From positions 5,441-69,440 of the forward strand of contig JAMCYN010000049.1 of the NCBI GenBank assembly GCA_023474015.1: DNA of 64,000 nucleotides, in the 5' to 3' direction. The notes under the pieces are model-generated. The model ran no database searches, was not told the origin of the DNA, and saw nothing but the letters and a program-made list of their open reading frames with translations. Shown piece after piece: positions 57,513-64,000 of the stretch; positions within the stretch are counted from its first letter, which is position 1; the number at the start of each line of letters is the position of its first letter. The position numbers were made by a program, and so were the translations under genes. Origin of the DNA: Armatimonadota bacterium (lineage in GTDB: Bacteria; Armatimonadota; UBA5829).

Positions 57513-57704
57513 GTACCGCCGTAAGCCCTGAGTAGGTCCTGAGCTTGTCCGAAGGGCCGTATTTACCCTGAGCCTGTCGAAGGGTCGAAGGGCGGCTGCG
57601 AATGTACAGGTCCTGATGCAAGATTATCCGGCCCTTCGATACGCCCACCAGGCTTTCTTAAGAATAGGTAACTCCTGCTGGGCTACTCAGGGCCTACGGT
57701 GTAC
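57513..57704 (-). mobile_element. MITE-like element with GTAC-ended terminal inverted repeats, copy 1
   Basis: 192 bp bounded by GTACCGCCGTAAGCCCTGAG and, at the other end, CTCAGGGCCTACGGTGTAC, which are inverted repeats. The interior has CCTGAGCTTGTCCGAAGGG and CCCTGAGCCTGTCGAAGGG plus a CCCTTCGATACGCCC block. The reverse complement aligns along its length with copy 2 at 63366-63522. No coding capacity. It lies between nrdR and the glycosidase-like gene. Confidence 0.85.
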
Positions 57705-57766
57705 TGTATAGCAGGCGAAATATAACGTGAGCTACCAGCAATACATGCTATTCGAGGTCCGTTATA

Positions 57767-59746
57767 GTGCAGAGGCGTGGGAACCTCAGCGTCGAAGACG
57801 TTGGGAGAAACATAGACATTGATAATGGCCGCATACTCGTGCGGCTGTTATTTCGTGACGGCGGCTATGCCCAGGAGTTTGCGGCCGTCGACCGCTCGGG
57901 CGACTTTCATCTTCTGCTCTCATCCCTGCACAAGAATATGCTTACCTCCAGCGAGCACCGCTCCTGCTCCTCGCCGATGATCGCCGGCGACCGCCCACAC
58001 CTGTTCGGCATCTGCCGGGAGTCGCTGCGAATGGTCTACTCCCAAGCGGCGATTATCGAGCACAACGAACAGCGGGTGATCGTGGAACTGAGCGGAGCCG
58101 TCCAAGACCACTCCCTCAAGTGCCGGATCGCGCTCGAAGACGGAGCAGATTGGGTGCATGTCGCGGTCGATGACGAGATTGGGCGCGGCGATTCCGAGCC
58201 TCTTGTCGAATACTTGATGAGCTCGTTCGCGTTCGTGCCGGAGGTTCAATCGATTCTCGACAGCCGCAAGATGGACTACACGTGGGCCCCGATAATGAGA
58301 CCCGGCGGCGACCACCTGATCGGCGACCGCGCATTTCACTCTCCGGCCCTCGTTGTCCAGCACGCGAACAAGGCGGCCGCGCTGATTCCCGACATTGCAT
58401 CGCTCACAGATTGCAGAGACATGCCCGCCGCTCTGGACCTGGATATGAATAACGGCCTCCTTTCCGCGCCGCTGATCTCTTATGGGTTCTGCGGATATGA
58501 GCCCACACGTGACGGGCGCTACTGCCGCCACGATATGACAATGGCAAAGCGCCTGGCGTCCCCCCGTCTGAGCTATGCGTTCTACCTCATGCTTGATGCC
58601 GATTGCAGGCGGAAGTCGGCGCATCGCGCGGTCGCCACGTTCCTATGGAAGACCTACGGCGGGCCGGGGCCGCATATCCACGTTGGGCCGGAGACGCAAA
58701 CCGCGACCTATCCCCTCCCGGCATTATCGGAGGATGAGTTTTATGACGCGGCGGAGCGCTCGTGGCAGCTATCTCGACCCTTCGACAGGCTCAGGATGGA
58801 TATGGTGCAACTGTGCAGGAGCCATGCCGACCTGCTCGTCAACACACGGCTGCGGACCGGCGCGCTGCAAGGGTGGTTCAAACAGGACGGCTCCCCCATC
58901 CCGTCAGAGCATCCCAACATACGGATGGCCGCCTCGGTCCTGTTCCTGGCGAGGCTCGGCAGGGCGATCTCCCGGATCGGATACATACGCGCGGCGGAGC
59001 GAGGGGCCAAGTTCATCCTTGACGAGCTGGTTCCGAAGTACTCCTACCAGGACCGCACGCTCGCGGGGGCGCCCGATTTCGATGCGACCAACTACGTCGA
59101 TGAGCACACCGGCATGCGCCCGCAAAGCGGCTGGGGCATGCTCTGGACAGCGCTAATGTGCCTGGAACTCTACGAATCGACCGGCGCGAAAGTCTATCTC
59201 GAACACGGACTATACGCGATAGACCAGCTCTGCCTGCTGCAATGCGTGTGGGATAACCCCTTCGCCGATCAGCCCTCGGCCTCGGGCATGTGCGTGAAGG
59301 GAAATGTCGGCTGGGAACCTGACCCTGAACTGACCGCCGAGTTCGCGCACGCCGCCATGCGCTACGGGTCGATCACGGGGGATAAGGAATACTTCGAGCG
59401 AGGCTCAGCCGCGTTCAAGGCCGCGATTCTCTCGCCGGTCCCCCACCCGCACACCCAGGCCCGTATCGCCGCCTGCGTGGATGCGATCAAGCGCGAGTTC
59501 GGCTCAGCCTTTGTCCACGTTGGCAAGAAGTGGGGCGTGCCGGTCACGAGTGGGGACATCGATAAGCTGGAGTTCGGGCACGGGGACATAATACTGGACA
59601 TCAGGCCCAACGGCGGCGGAGTGGACCGCGTGGTCTTCGGCGGCATGAGGGGCAAAGCCTACAAGATACACACCGGCGGTACCGCCCTCGCCTGCACCAG
59701 CGAGAAGATGCAGGAGGGAGTGTTGTTAATGAAGAATGAAGAATGA
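57767..59746 (+). CDS. Glycosidase-like protein, probable (alpha/alpha)6 toroid, unknown substrate
   Basis: 659 residues, GTG start with GAGG 10 nt upstream. No signal peptide, so probably cytoplasmic. The N-terminal 300 residues look beta-rich; residues about 320-600 are helical with AASVLFLARLGRAISRIGYI, SGWGMLWTALMCLELYESTG and ELTAEFAHAAMRYGSITGDK, the repeated helix-pair style of six-hairpin glycosidases or lyases. No catalytic motif could be assigned. At 58774-58795 it contains a 22-nt word identical to one in the nearby MITE-like element, encoding RPFDRLR. The last residues (MKNEE) and stop come from a word repeat. Confidence 0.6.
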   Translation: MQRRGNLSVEDVGRNIDIDNGRILVRLLFRDGGYAQEFAAVDRSGDFHLLLSSLHKNMLTSSEHRSCSSPMIAGDRPHLFGICRESLRMVYSQAAIIEHNEQRVIVELSGAVQDHSLKCRIALEDGADWVHVAVDDEIGRGDSEPLVEYLMSSFAFVPEVQSILDSRKMDYTWAPIMRPGGDHLIGDRAFHSPALVVQHANKAAALIPDIASLTDCRDMPAALDLDMNNGLLSAPLISYGFCGYEPTRDGRYCRHDMTMAKRLASPRLSYAFYLMLDADCRRKSAHRAVATFLWKTYGGPGPHIHVGPETQTATYPLPALSEDEFYDAAERSWQLSRPFDRLRMDMVQLCRSHADLLVNTRLRTGALQGWFKQDGSPIPSEHPNIRMAASVLFLARLGRAISRIGYIRAAERGAKFILDELVPKYSYQDRTLAGAPDFDATNYVDEHTGMRPQSGWGMLWTALMCLELYESTGAKVYLEHGLYAIDQLCLLQCVWDNPFADQPSASGMCVKGNVGWEPDPELTAEFAHAAMRYGSITGDKEYFERGSAAFKAAILSPVPHPHTQARIAACVDAIKREFGSAFVHVGKKWGVPVTSGDIDKLEFGHGDIILDIRPNGGGVDRVVFGGMRGKAYKIHTGGTALACTSEKMQEGVLLMKNEE

Positions 59747-59814
59747 AGAATGCAGAATAACCTATGATTGAGAGGTCCCTTCATTCTGCATTCTGCATTC
59801 TTCATTCATCATTG
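59728..59814. repeat. Two-armed word repeat (GAATGAA type) between convergent genes
   Basis: The left arm AATGAAGAATGAAGAATGAA continues with GAATGCAGAAT; the centre is GAGAGGTCCCTTC; the right arm ATTCTGCATTCTGCATTCTT continues with CATTCATCATT. It supplies the stop of the glycosidase-like gene and separates it from the convergent neighbour. Confidence 0.85.
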
Positions 59815-59817
59815 TCC

Positions 59818-60345
59818 TTAGCTCACTGCCTGCGCGGGTTCGGGTGATTGGGCGGGTACGGCTTTGGCGTAATTGTAGCGGTCGCCCAGGTCTGCGAGTT
59901 GCCGGAGGTGTTTGACCTCCTCCTCAACATCAATCCCTTCGATATTGCGGTTGTCCAGGGCCTGGATGATCCTCTCGGCAATCCGGATCGCCCCCAACAC
60001 CAATATCTCGTTATCATATTCAACGTAGACGTGAAACCGCCCCTTCGGGTCGACTCTCCAGTTCCACTGCGTCTCGCCCTTGAGCGTGCCCGACTTCCGC
60101 GCCTGCCCCTGCAGTTCGATGATCAGATGCTCGAACAGATGCGGAATCTCGGTGGACTGGCATTCGCGGCGAAACGAGTAGCCGTTGTCGTTCTCGCAGC
60201 GGTGGCGTGCGAGATGCGGGAACAACTTGAAGAGAAGCCTCGGTATGTGCGGCGCGTGCTGAGTGGAATAGCAGTTAGGGTCGGGCATTTCGACCACGAG
60301 CTTGACACGGTTGCTGTCATAGAAGAGGATCTCAACCACTTTCAA
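59818..60345 (-). CDS. Stand-alone protein resembling the N-terminal domain of cyanophycin synthetase
   Basis: 175 residues from the TTG at 60345, chosen because AGGTG lies 7 nt upstream; a TTG at 60360 is the alternative. Residues 30-140 follow the CphA N-terminal domain: a DNCYSTQHAPHIPRLLFKLFP-like segment, HRCENDNGYSFRREC, then EIPHLFEHLIIELQGQARKSG with the H-x2-EH-x4-ELQ pattern, and VYVEYDNEILVLGAIRIAERII. There is no ATP-grasp or Mur-ligase domain, so it cannot make cyanophycin itself. In CphA this domain binds the polymer and acts as a primer-generating lid. The function here is unknown. Confidence 0.55.
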   Translation of the reverse strand: MKVVEILFYDSNRVKLVVEMPDPNCYSTQHAPHIPRLLFKLFPHLARHRCENDNGYSFRRECQSTEIPHLFEHLIIELQGQARKSGTLKGETQWNWRVDPKGRFHVYVEYDNEILVLGAIRIAERIIQALDNRNIEGIDVEEEVKHLRQLADLGDRYNYAKAVPAQSPEPAQAVS

Positions 60346-60387
60346 CTTCAAACACCTCAAGTCGGAACGTGGCGACCGGCCGTGACG

Positions 60388-60416
60388 CCCGGTGGTGGGA
60401 CCATACCACCACCCGG
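60388..60416. repeat. 11-bp stem-loop in the leader of the CphA-N-like gene
   Basis: CCCGGTGGTGG and CCACCACCCGG pair with one mismatch around a 7-nt loop, about 45 nt upstream of the start. It could be a leader structure or the tail of the STN gene transcript. Confidence 0.45.
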
Positions 60417-60527
60417 CGAACTCGCGGGAACAAGTCGTGATTTTATTCTATCACCGCTACACGGGCATGTAAAGCGGGCAACCAGAAATTGTCGTCGTTA
60501 TTTATATTTTAGCAACAAGCTCTACTG

Positions 60528-61259
60528 CTAATACCCCGGAATGAAGTAGGGTCTGGGGTTCACCGCATAGTACCCCCTGAGAAACCTCAACATATCCGGG
60601 CTTACCCATCCGGGCGGCGGGATCATAGGGCCGAAGCTCAGTATCGAAGAGTCACCCCCCGCTATCCTCACCGGCGGCCACCCGTATACGAACCTCAGAT
60701 TCCCGGCTTGATATATCTGCGGGATGCCGTAGGGATAGCCGTACCCCAGATCGCCGGGGCTGCCGTAGTAGACCGGAGCCGGAGCCTGGTTCACATTCAC
60801 CTGAGTCGTAGGACCCGGCTGGATAGGCGCCAAACCCTGCACGGGCGGCGGCACGTATTGACCGGTTCCGGGCTGAGCCGGAGGAGTCTGCACGCTCGGA
60901 GCAGGCTCGGGCGGGCTGCTCGCGGGCTTGGGCTTCCCCGGACCTATGATGTAGGACCCATCCTGAACGGTGTATGACAGGTCCGCCGCATCTACCATCG
61001 CCCTCAGAGCCTGCTCAAACGTCACGCCGGACAGCTTCAGTTCCACGATCTGGCCCGTCACTCCGGGCTGGATATAATACTTCAGCCCCCTTCCCTCGAA
61101 CAGGGCGTCGATGCCTTCCTTGATCGAGACGTTCTTCAGAGACAGGTTCACGGGCGCCTCCTTAGCGGGCGTACCGTCCTCCGCCCACGCGACGGCGGAT
61201 ATATACGATGCCGCGAAAACGGCGACTATCACCAGCACAATCACTCTATCAGACCTCAT
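60528..61259 (-). CDS. Exported STN (secretin/TonB short N-terminal) domain protein
   Basis: 243 residues. Signal peptide VIVLVIVAVFAASYISAVAWA, then an STN domain (about 35-108): VNLSLKNVSIKEGIDALFEG, YIQPGVTGQIVELKLSGVTF, EQALRAMVDAADLSYTVQDG. STN domains stand at the N-terminus of secretins and TonB-dependent receptors, but no beta-domain follows. Residues 110-160 are Pro-rich (SSPPEPAPSVQTPPAQPGTG), and the tail is Gly/Pro/Tyr-rich (YGSPGDLGYGYPYGIPQIYQ). It may be an accessory of a secretin or pilus machine. GAAGGGGGC lies upstream of the ATG. Confidence 0.75.
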   Translation of the reverse strand: MRSDRVIVLVIVAVFAASYISAVAWAEDGTPAKEAPVNLSLKNVSIKEGIDALFEGRGLKYYIQPGVTGQIVELKLSGVTFEQALRAMVDAADLSYTVQDGSYIIGPGKPKPASSPPEPAPSVQTPPAQPGTGQYVPPPVQGLAPIQPGPTTQVNVNQAPAPVYYGSPGDLGYGYPYGIPQIYQAGNLRFVYGWPPVRIAGGDSSILSFGPMIPPPGWVSPDMLRFLRGYYAVNPRPYFIPGY

Positions 61260-61336
61260 ACCACTTGCCCCCTTCTCTTAGGCCCAGGCCAGGGGCCGCA
61301 CATTGTCCAGTGTTAGTATACCCCATCTAACACATA

Positions 61337-61420
61337 GGGAATTGCAGATTGATGATTGCAGATTGCAGAATGACGGGACCCTGCAATGCTTGGCCAATCT
61401 GCATTCTGCAATTCCCCTTC
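61337..61420. repeat. Two-armed word repeat (TGCAGATT type)
   Basis: The left arm GGGAATTGCAGATTGATGAT continues with TGCAGATTGCAGAATG; the right arm CCAATCTGCATTCTGCAATT continues with CCCC. The centre is ACGGGACCCTGCAATGCTTG. It lies between the pseudopilin-like gene and the STN gene. Confidence 0.8.
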
Positions 61421-61870
61421 CTACTTCACTCCCCGCTCCATGCTCCCGTCGAGGCGCAGGCGCAGCTTTATCGGAGGCGATCCCCGCCCAAAGACGTGTC
61501 GCGCACACTCCAACACCACAAAACTCTCCTTCGCATCGGCGGGAGGCGCGTGGTAGGTGTAGTTGGGGTCATCACCGGTCAATGGGCCGACCGGGCACTG
61601 AAGAACGCCAGGGTCCTTCAGATAATCCTTCTTGAGGCTCTCCAGGTCAGGCGGGTACTTATTGTTGACATCATGGTAGCGCCGTAGGGCGTCCCCGACC
61701 TTGACCATGTTTTCCGTGCACCTCACCAGGTTACGCACGTTGGGGTTTCGGAAAAGCCAAATCATCAATCCGATGAAGGCGAGACACAGCACCGCGGCAA
61801 TGATCGCGCAACCTTTCAATGGTCTGCTGCACCCTGAGCGCGGCGTGGCGTTGTTTTCGTTCAGTCCCAC
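61421..61870 (-). CDS. Pseudopilin-like membrane-anchored protein (GspG-like, no prepilin leader)
   Basis: 149 residues, GTG start (GGAG 10 nt upstream). A hydrophobic helix CAIIAAVLCLAFIGLMIWLF (about 21-40) is followed by VRNLVRCTENMVKVGDALRRYHDVNNKYPPDLESLKKDY, the pattern of GspG/PilE-type pseudopilins (helix, then a N-x-YP-x-L region). A processing site such as G-F-T/S-L-x-E is missing, so it is probably anchored rather than assembled. It neighbours the STN protein, which suggests a shared envelope function. Confidence 0.6.
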   Translation of the reverse strand: MGLNENNATPRSGCSRPLKGCAIIAAVLCLAFIGLMIWLFRNPNVRNLVRCTENMVKVGDALRRYHDVNNKYPPDLESLKKDYLKDPGVLQCPVGPLTGDDPNYTYHAPPADAKESFVVLECARHVFGRGSPPIKLRLRLDGSMERGVK

Positions 61871-61935
61871 TTAGCAAGAGCTCCTGCGTTCACTTGCGAT
61901 AATATAGCTCATTTGCGGCCGGGCGTCAACCGTGG

Positions 61936-61964
61936 TTGTCGAATGCGGGTGGGTTTGGTATAAT
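61936..61964 (+). promoter_or_regulatory. Sigma-70 promoter of hisD
   Basis: TTGTCG (61936-61941), a 17-nt spacer and an exact TATAAT (61959-61964), 25 nt before the ATG. Confidence 0.75.
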
Positions 61965-61989
61965 CCACTCGTAACCAAGGAGACAGTCC

Positions 61990-63282
61990 ATGAAAATTCT
62001 TGAAACCGACCGCGACCCGGCGGATGAGATACTGGCTGCACTGCGTCCCGAGACTATCGGCCCGAGCGCGAGCCTGCGGGAGACGGTTAGCGGCATTATA
62101 TCGGATGTTAAAACTCGGGGAGATCAGGCGCTGCTGGAGTTGGGCAGGAAGTTCGATTCACCCAACCTGCAGAGCCTCAGGGCTGCCGACGAGGATTTCA
62201 AGGAAGCCTACGACACCATCAAGCCCGAGCTTCTCCAGGCGATCCGCACCGCCAAGGCAAACATCGAGGAGTTCCACCGCAAGCAGATACAAAAGTCCTG
62301 GATCGATATGCATGAGGACTTCGTCTACGGGCAGGTGGTGCGGCCCATCGAAAAGGTCGGCTTCTACGCACCCGGCGGACTGGCCCCCTACCCCAGCACC
62401 GTGCTCATGACGGCCATTCCGGGGATGGTCGCGGGAGTGAGCAAAATGGTGATGTGCGCGCCCGCCCAGGCCGACGGCAAGATACACGGGCCTATGCTCG
62501 TGGCGGCGCGTGAGTGCGGCGTGAACGACGTCTTCAAGGTCGGCGGGGCGCAGGCCGTGGCCGCGATGGCCTACGGGACTGCCACTGTTCCGAGTGTGGA
62601 CAAGATAGTCGGGCCGGGCAACGCTTACGTTACCGAGGCCAAGCGGCAGGTGTTCGGAATTGTCGGCATCGACCAACTGGCGGGTCCGAGCGAGATACTC
62701 GTGATCGCGGATGAAACAGCTAACCCGGCGTATGTAGCGGCCGACCTCCTTTCGCAAGCGGAGCACGCCGAAGACTCCCGGTGCGCACTGGTCACCAACA
62801 GCCGCCGGATGGCGGACGCTGTCCTGAAAGAGGTCAGAGCGCGGACTGAGTCGGCGCTTCGGAAGGACCTCATTAGAAACTCACTGGATACATACGGAGC
62901 CATTGTGATCGCGCGCGACCTTGACGAATGCGCCGAGCTGGCGAATGCATTCGCTCCCGAGCATCTTGAAATCGCGACCGCGGACCCATGGGAAGTCCTT
63001 AGAAAGATCAAGAACGCGGGCACGGTCATGCTCGGCCACTACACACCGGTCCCCCTGTGCGACTACGCCGCCGGGCCTAACCACACCCTGCCAACGTCGG
63101 GCACGTCGCGGTTCAGTTCGGCGCTAAGCGTGGACGACTTCATCAAGAAATCGGGGCTGCTCTCGTACACCGAGAGCGCCCTGAAGCGCATCGCTCCCAC
63201 GGTAACCGAGATCGCAGCCTGCGAGGGCTTCGAGGCACACGCGAATACGATCACAATTAGGCTTGAGAACGAGGGGCGGTAG
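61990..63282 (+). CDS. hisD: Histidinol dehydrogenase (HisD)
   Basis: 430 residues. It catalyses the last two steps of histidine synthesis, histidinol to histidine, with NAD and zinc. Landmarks: KVGFYAPGGLAPYPSTVLMTAIPG (read over residues about 120-142), KVGGAQAVAAMAYGT, VDKIVGPGNAYVTEAKRQVFG, DQLAGPSEILVIADE, LLSQAEHAEDSR (catalytic) and DYAAGPNHTLPTSGTSRFSS (zinc site). AAGGAG 7 nt upstream of the ATG. Confidence 0.97.
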   Translation: MKILETDRDPADEILAALRPETIGPSASLRETVSGIISDVKTRGDQALLELGRKFDSPNLQSLRAADEDFKEAYDTIKPELLQAIRTAKANIEEFHRKQIQKSWIDMHEDFVYGQVVRPIEKVGFYAPGGLAPYPSTVLMTAIPGMVAGVSKMVMCAPAQADGKIHGPMLVAARECGVNDVFKVGGAQAVAAMAYGTATVPSVDKIVGPGNAYVTEAKRQVFGIVGIDQLAGPSEILVIADETANPAYVAADLLSQAEHAEDSRCALVTNSRRMADAVLKEVRARTESALRKDLIRNSLDTYGAIVIARDLDECAELANAFAPEHLEIATADPWEVLRKIKNAGTVMLGHYTPVPLCDYAAGPNHTLPTSGTSRFSSALSVDDFIKKSGLLSYTESALKRIAPTVTEIAACEGFEAHANTITIRLENEGR

Positions 63283-63292
63283 AAGGAAAGGA

Positions 63293-63334
63293 ATTTCACC
63301 ACGAAAGCCCGAAAGGGCGAAAACCCGAAATGGG
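63293..63334 (+). repeat. Word repeat (CGAAAGCC type), left arm of a split copy
   Basis: GGAATTTCACCACGAAAGCC followed by CGAAAGGGCGAAAACCCGAA. Its complementary right arm is at 63531-63562; the MITE-like copy 2 lies between the two arms. Confidence 0.8.
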
Positions 63335-63365
63335 AATACGTAGCAGGTAATTAAGTGCAGAGGCG

Positions 63366-63522
63366 GTACACCGTAGGCCCTGAGTAGCCCTGTAGGAGTT
63401 AGCTACTATTGAGAAGGCTGGGCGGGCGTATCGAAGGGCCGGGTAGTTCTGTACCAAGGCATGTACCTTCGTAGCCGCCCTTCGATACGGCCTTTCGGCC
63501 TACTCAGGGCTTACGGAGGTAC
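63366..63522 (+). mobile_element. MITE-like element, copy 2, nested between word-repeat arms
   Basis: 157 bp with ends GTACACCGTAGGCCCTGAGT and CTACTCAGGGCTTACGGAG-GTAC. The interior matches the reverse complement of copy 1 (GGCGTATCGAAGGGCCGG, TTCGTAGCCGCCCTTCGA) with some internal loss. Confidence 0.85.
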
Positions 63523-63530
63523 TAGCACTT

Positions 63531-63562
63531 CCCCTTTCGCGTTCGGGCTTTCGCGATGAGAA
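63531..63562 (+). repeat. Word repeat (TTCGGGCTTTCG type), right arm of a split copy
   Basis: CCCCTTTCGCGTTCGGGCTT followed by TCGCGATGAG, complementary to the arm at 63293-63334. With the element between them, the hisD-hisB gap of 310 bp holds repeats only and no gene. Confidence 0.75.
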
Positions 63563-63592
63563 ATCCCTTCTGCTACCCAACAGGAGGCTGTA

Positions 63593-64000
63593 ATGGCGGA
63601 TAGAAAAGCAAGTATCGACAGAAAGACCTCGGAGACACAGATCAGCGTCTCCATCGACCTGGACGGCGCCGGGGCTGCCGAGATCGAGACGGGAATCGGA
63701 TTCTTCGATCATATGCTGACGCATCTCGCCAAGCACAGCCTGTGCGACCTGCGGGTGAGCTGCAAGGGCGATCTGCAGGTGGACGCGCATCACACAGTGG
63801 AAGATATCGGAATAGCGCTGGGCAAGGCTATCGCGAAGGCGGTCGGTGACAAGGCCGGGATTACGCGCTACGGCTCATCGGTCGTTCCCATGGACGAGGC
63901 GCTGGTGATGACCGCGCTCGACGTGAGCGGGAGGGGCTGCCTCAAATACGGCCTGACCGTAAAAAAAGAGATGATCGGCACGTTCGACTCGGAGCTGACG
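63593..64000 (+). CDS. hisB: Imidazoleglycerol-phosphate dehydratase (HisB), 5' part, cut by window edge
   Basis: 136 codons to the window end of a protein usually about 195 residues. It dehydrates imidazole glycerol phosphate in histidine synthesis. Metal ligands are visible: GFFDHMLTHLAKHS (residues about 37-50), DAHHTVEDIGIALGKAI, and later MDEAL and GRGCLKY. CAGGAGG lies 5 nt before the ATG. It follows hisD in the same direction, separated by a repeat cluster. Confidence 0.95.
   Translation, partial: MADRKASIDRKTSETQISVSIDLDGAGAAEIETGIGFFDHMLTHLAKHSLCDLRVSCKGDLQVDAHHTVEDIGIALGKAIAKAVGDKAGITRYGSSVVPMDEALVMTALDVSGRGCLKYGLTVKKEMIGTFDSELT

Noticed and set aside
1..64000. tRNA, rRNA or CRISPR arrays
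   Set aside because: No T-loop GGTTCGA-type motif in a plausible cloverleaf, no rRNA-like stretch and no regularly spaced direct repeats; the tandem words have no unique spacers.

Overview
The window is about 64 kb of GC-rich bacterial DNA from a diderm (Gram-negative-type) chemoheterotroph. The evidence for a diderm is Kdo synthesis genes (kdsD, kdsC), two predicted outer-membrane beta-barrels, lipoproteins and PEP-CTERM proteins. A prepilin-like protein with a C-terminal NYLFADGHV-type motif, the alternative complex III, the B12-dependent ribonucleotide reductase and the gene layout suggest Armatimonadota or a neighbouring poorly cultured phylum. That placement is inference. No rRNA, tRNA or CRISPR array was seen.

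Layout. 1-1651: 3'-truncated gingipain-type C25 protease (minus). 1848-4608: a three-step coupled unit of a DnaA-domain-I-like protein, a prepilin-like protein and two-subunit fumarase (minus). 4669-13567: complex I membrane-arm operon nuoH-I-J-K-(outer-membrane protein)-L-M-N (minus), driven by a perfect consensus promoter. 13781-15205: radical SAM protein (plus). 15308-20172: Kdo and glycosyl-transfer operon (minus). 20380-23604: BON protein, anti-sigma-type ATPase, PEP-CTERM protein, membrane methyltransferase and a small Cys-containing protein. 23771-33849: a respiratory supercluster encoding alternative complex III (actB, C, D, F, A, E) around a cbb3-type oxidase (ccoN, ccoO) with three small membrane proteins (plus). 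33854-43315: formate module (minus) with an OFA transporter, NuoE-like, NuoF-GltD fusion, formate dehydrogenase alpha and a MOT1 molybdate transporter. 43777-49483: molybdenum cofactor operon mobA, mobB-modE fusion, moeA, moaA, moaC, MOSC-mog fusion, fdhD (plus). 49584-53233: sigma-54-driven PEP-CTERM gene, beta-barrel, TPR lipoprotein, small ORF and an array of stem-loops. 53254-57237: nrdR-nrdJ (nrdJ with an intein) under a promoter carrying paired NrdR boxes. 57767-61870: glycosidase-like, cyanophycin-synthetase-N-like, STN-domain and pseudopilin-like proteins. 61936-64000: hisD and the start of hisB.

How the genes work together. Formate taken up by the OFA carrier would be oxidised by the NAD-linked molybdo-formate dehydrogenase, whose metal (MOT1), cofactor (mob/moe/moa) and maturation (fdhD) genes are adjacent. 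NADH and quinol would feed complex I, then alternative complex III and the cbb3 oxidase for respiration at low oxygen.

The most unusual non-gene signal is a dense population of dispersed repeats. About fifteen loci carry short-period (7-8 nt) degenerate word repeats, many of them arranged as two complementary arms around an AGGGA/TCCCT centre. There are also three copies of a ~100-170 bp palindromic element and two copies of a MITE-like element with GTAC ends. These repeats sit at gene borders, have entered the ends of several coding sequences, and separate nuoK from nuoL.
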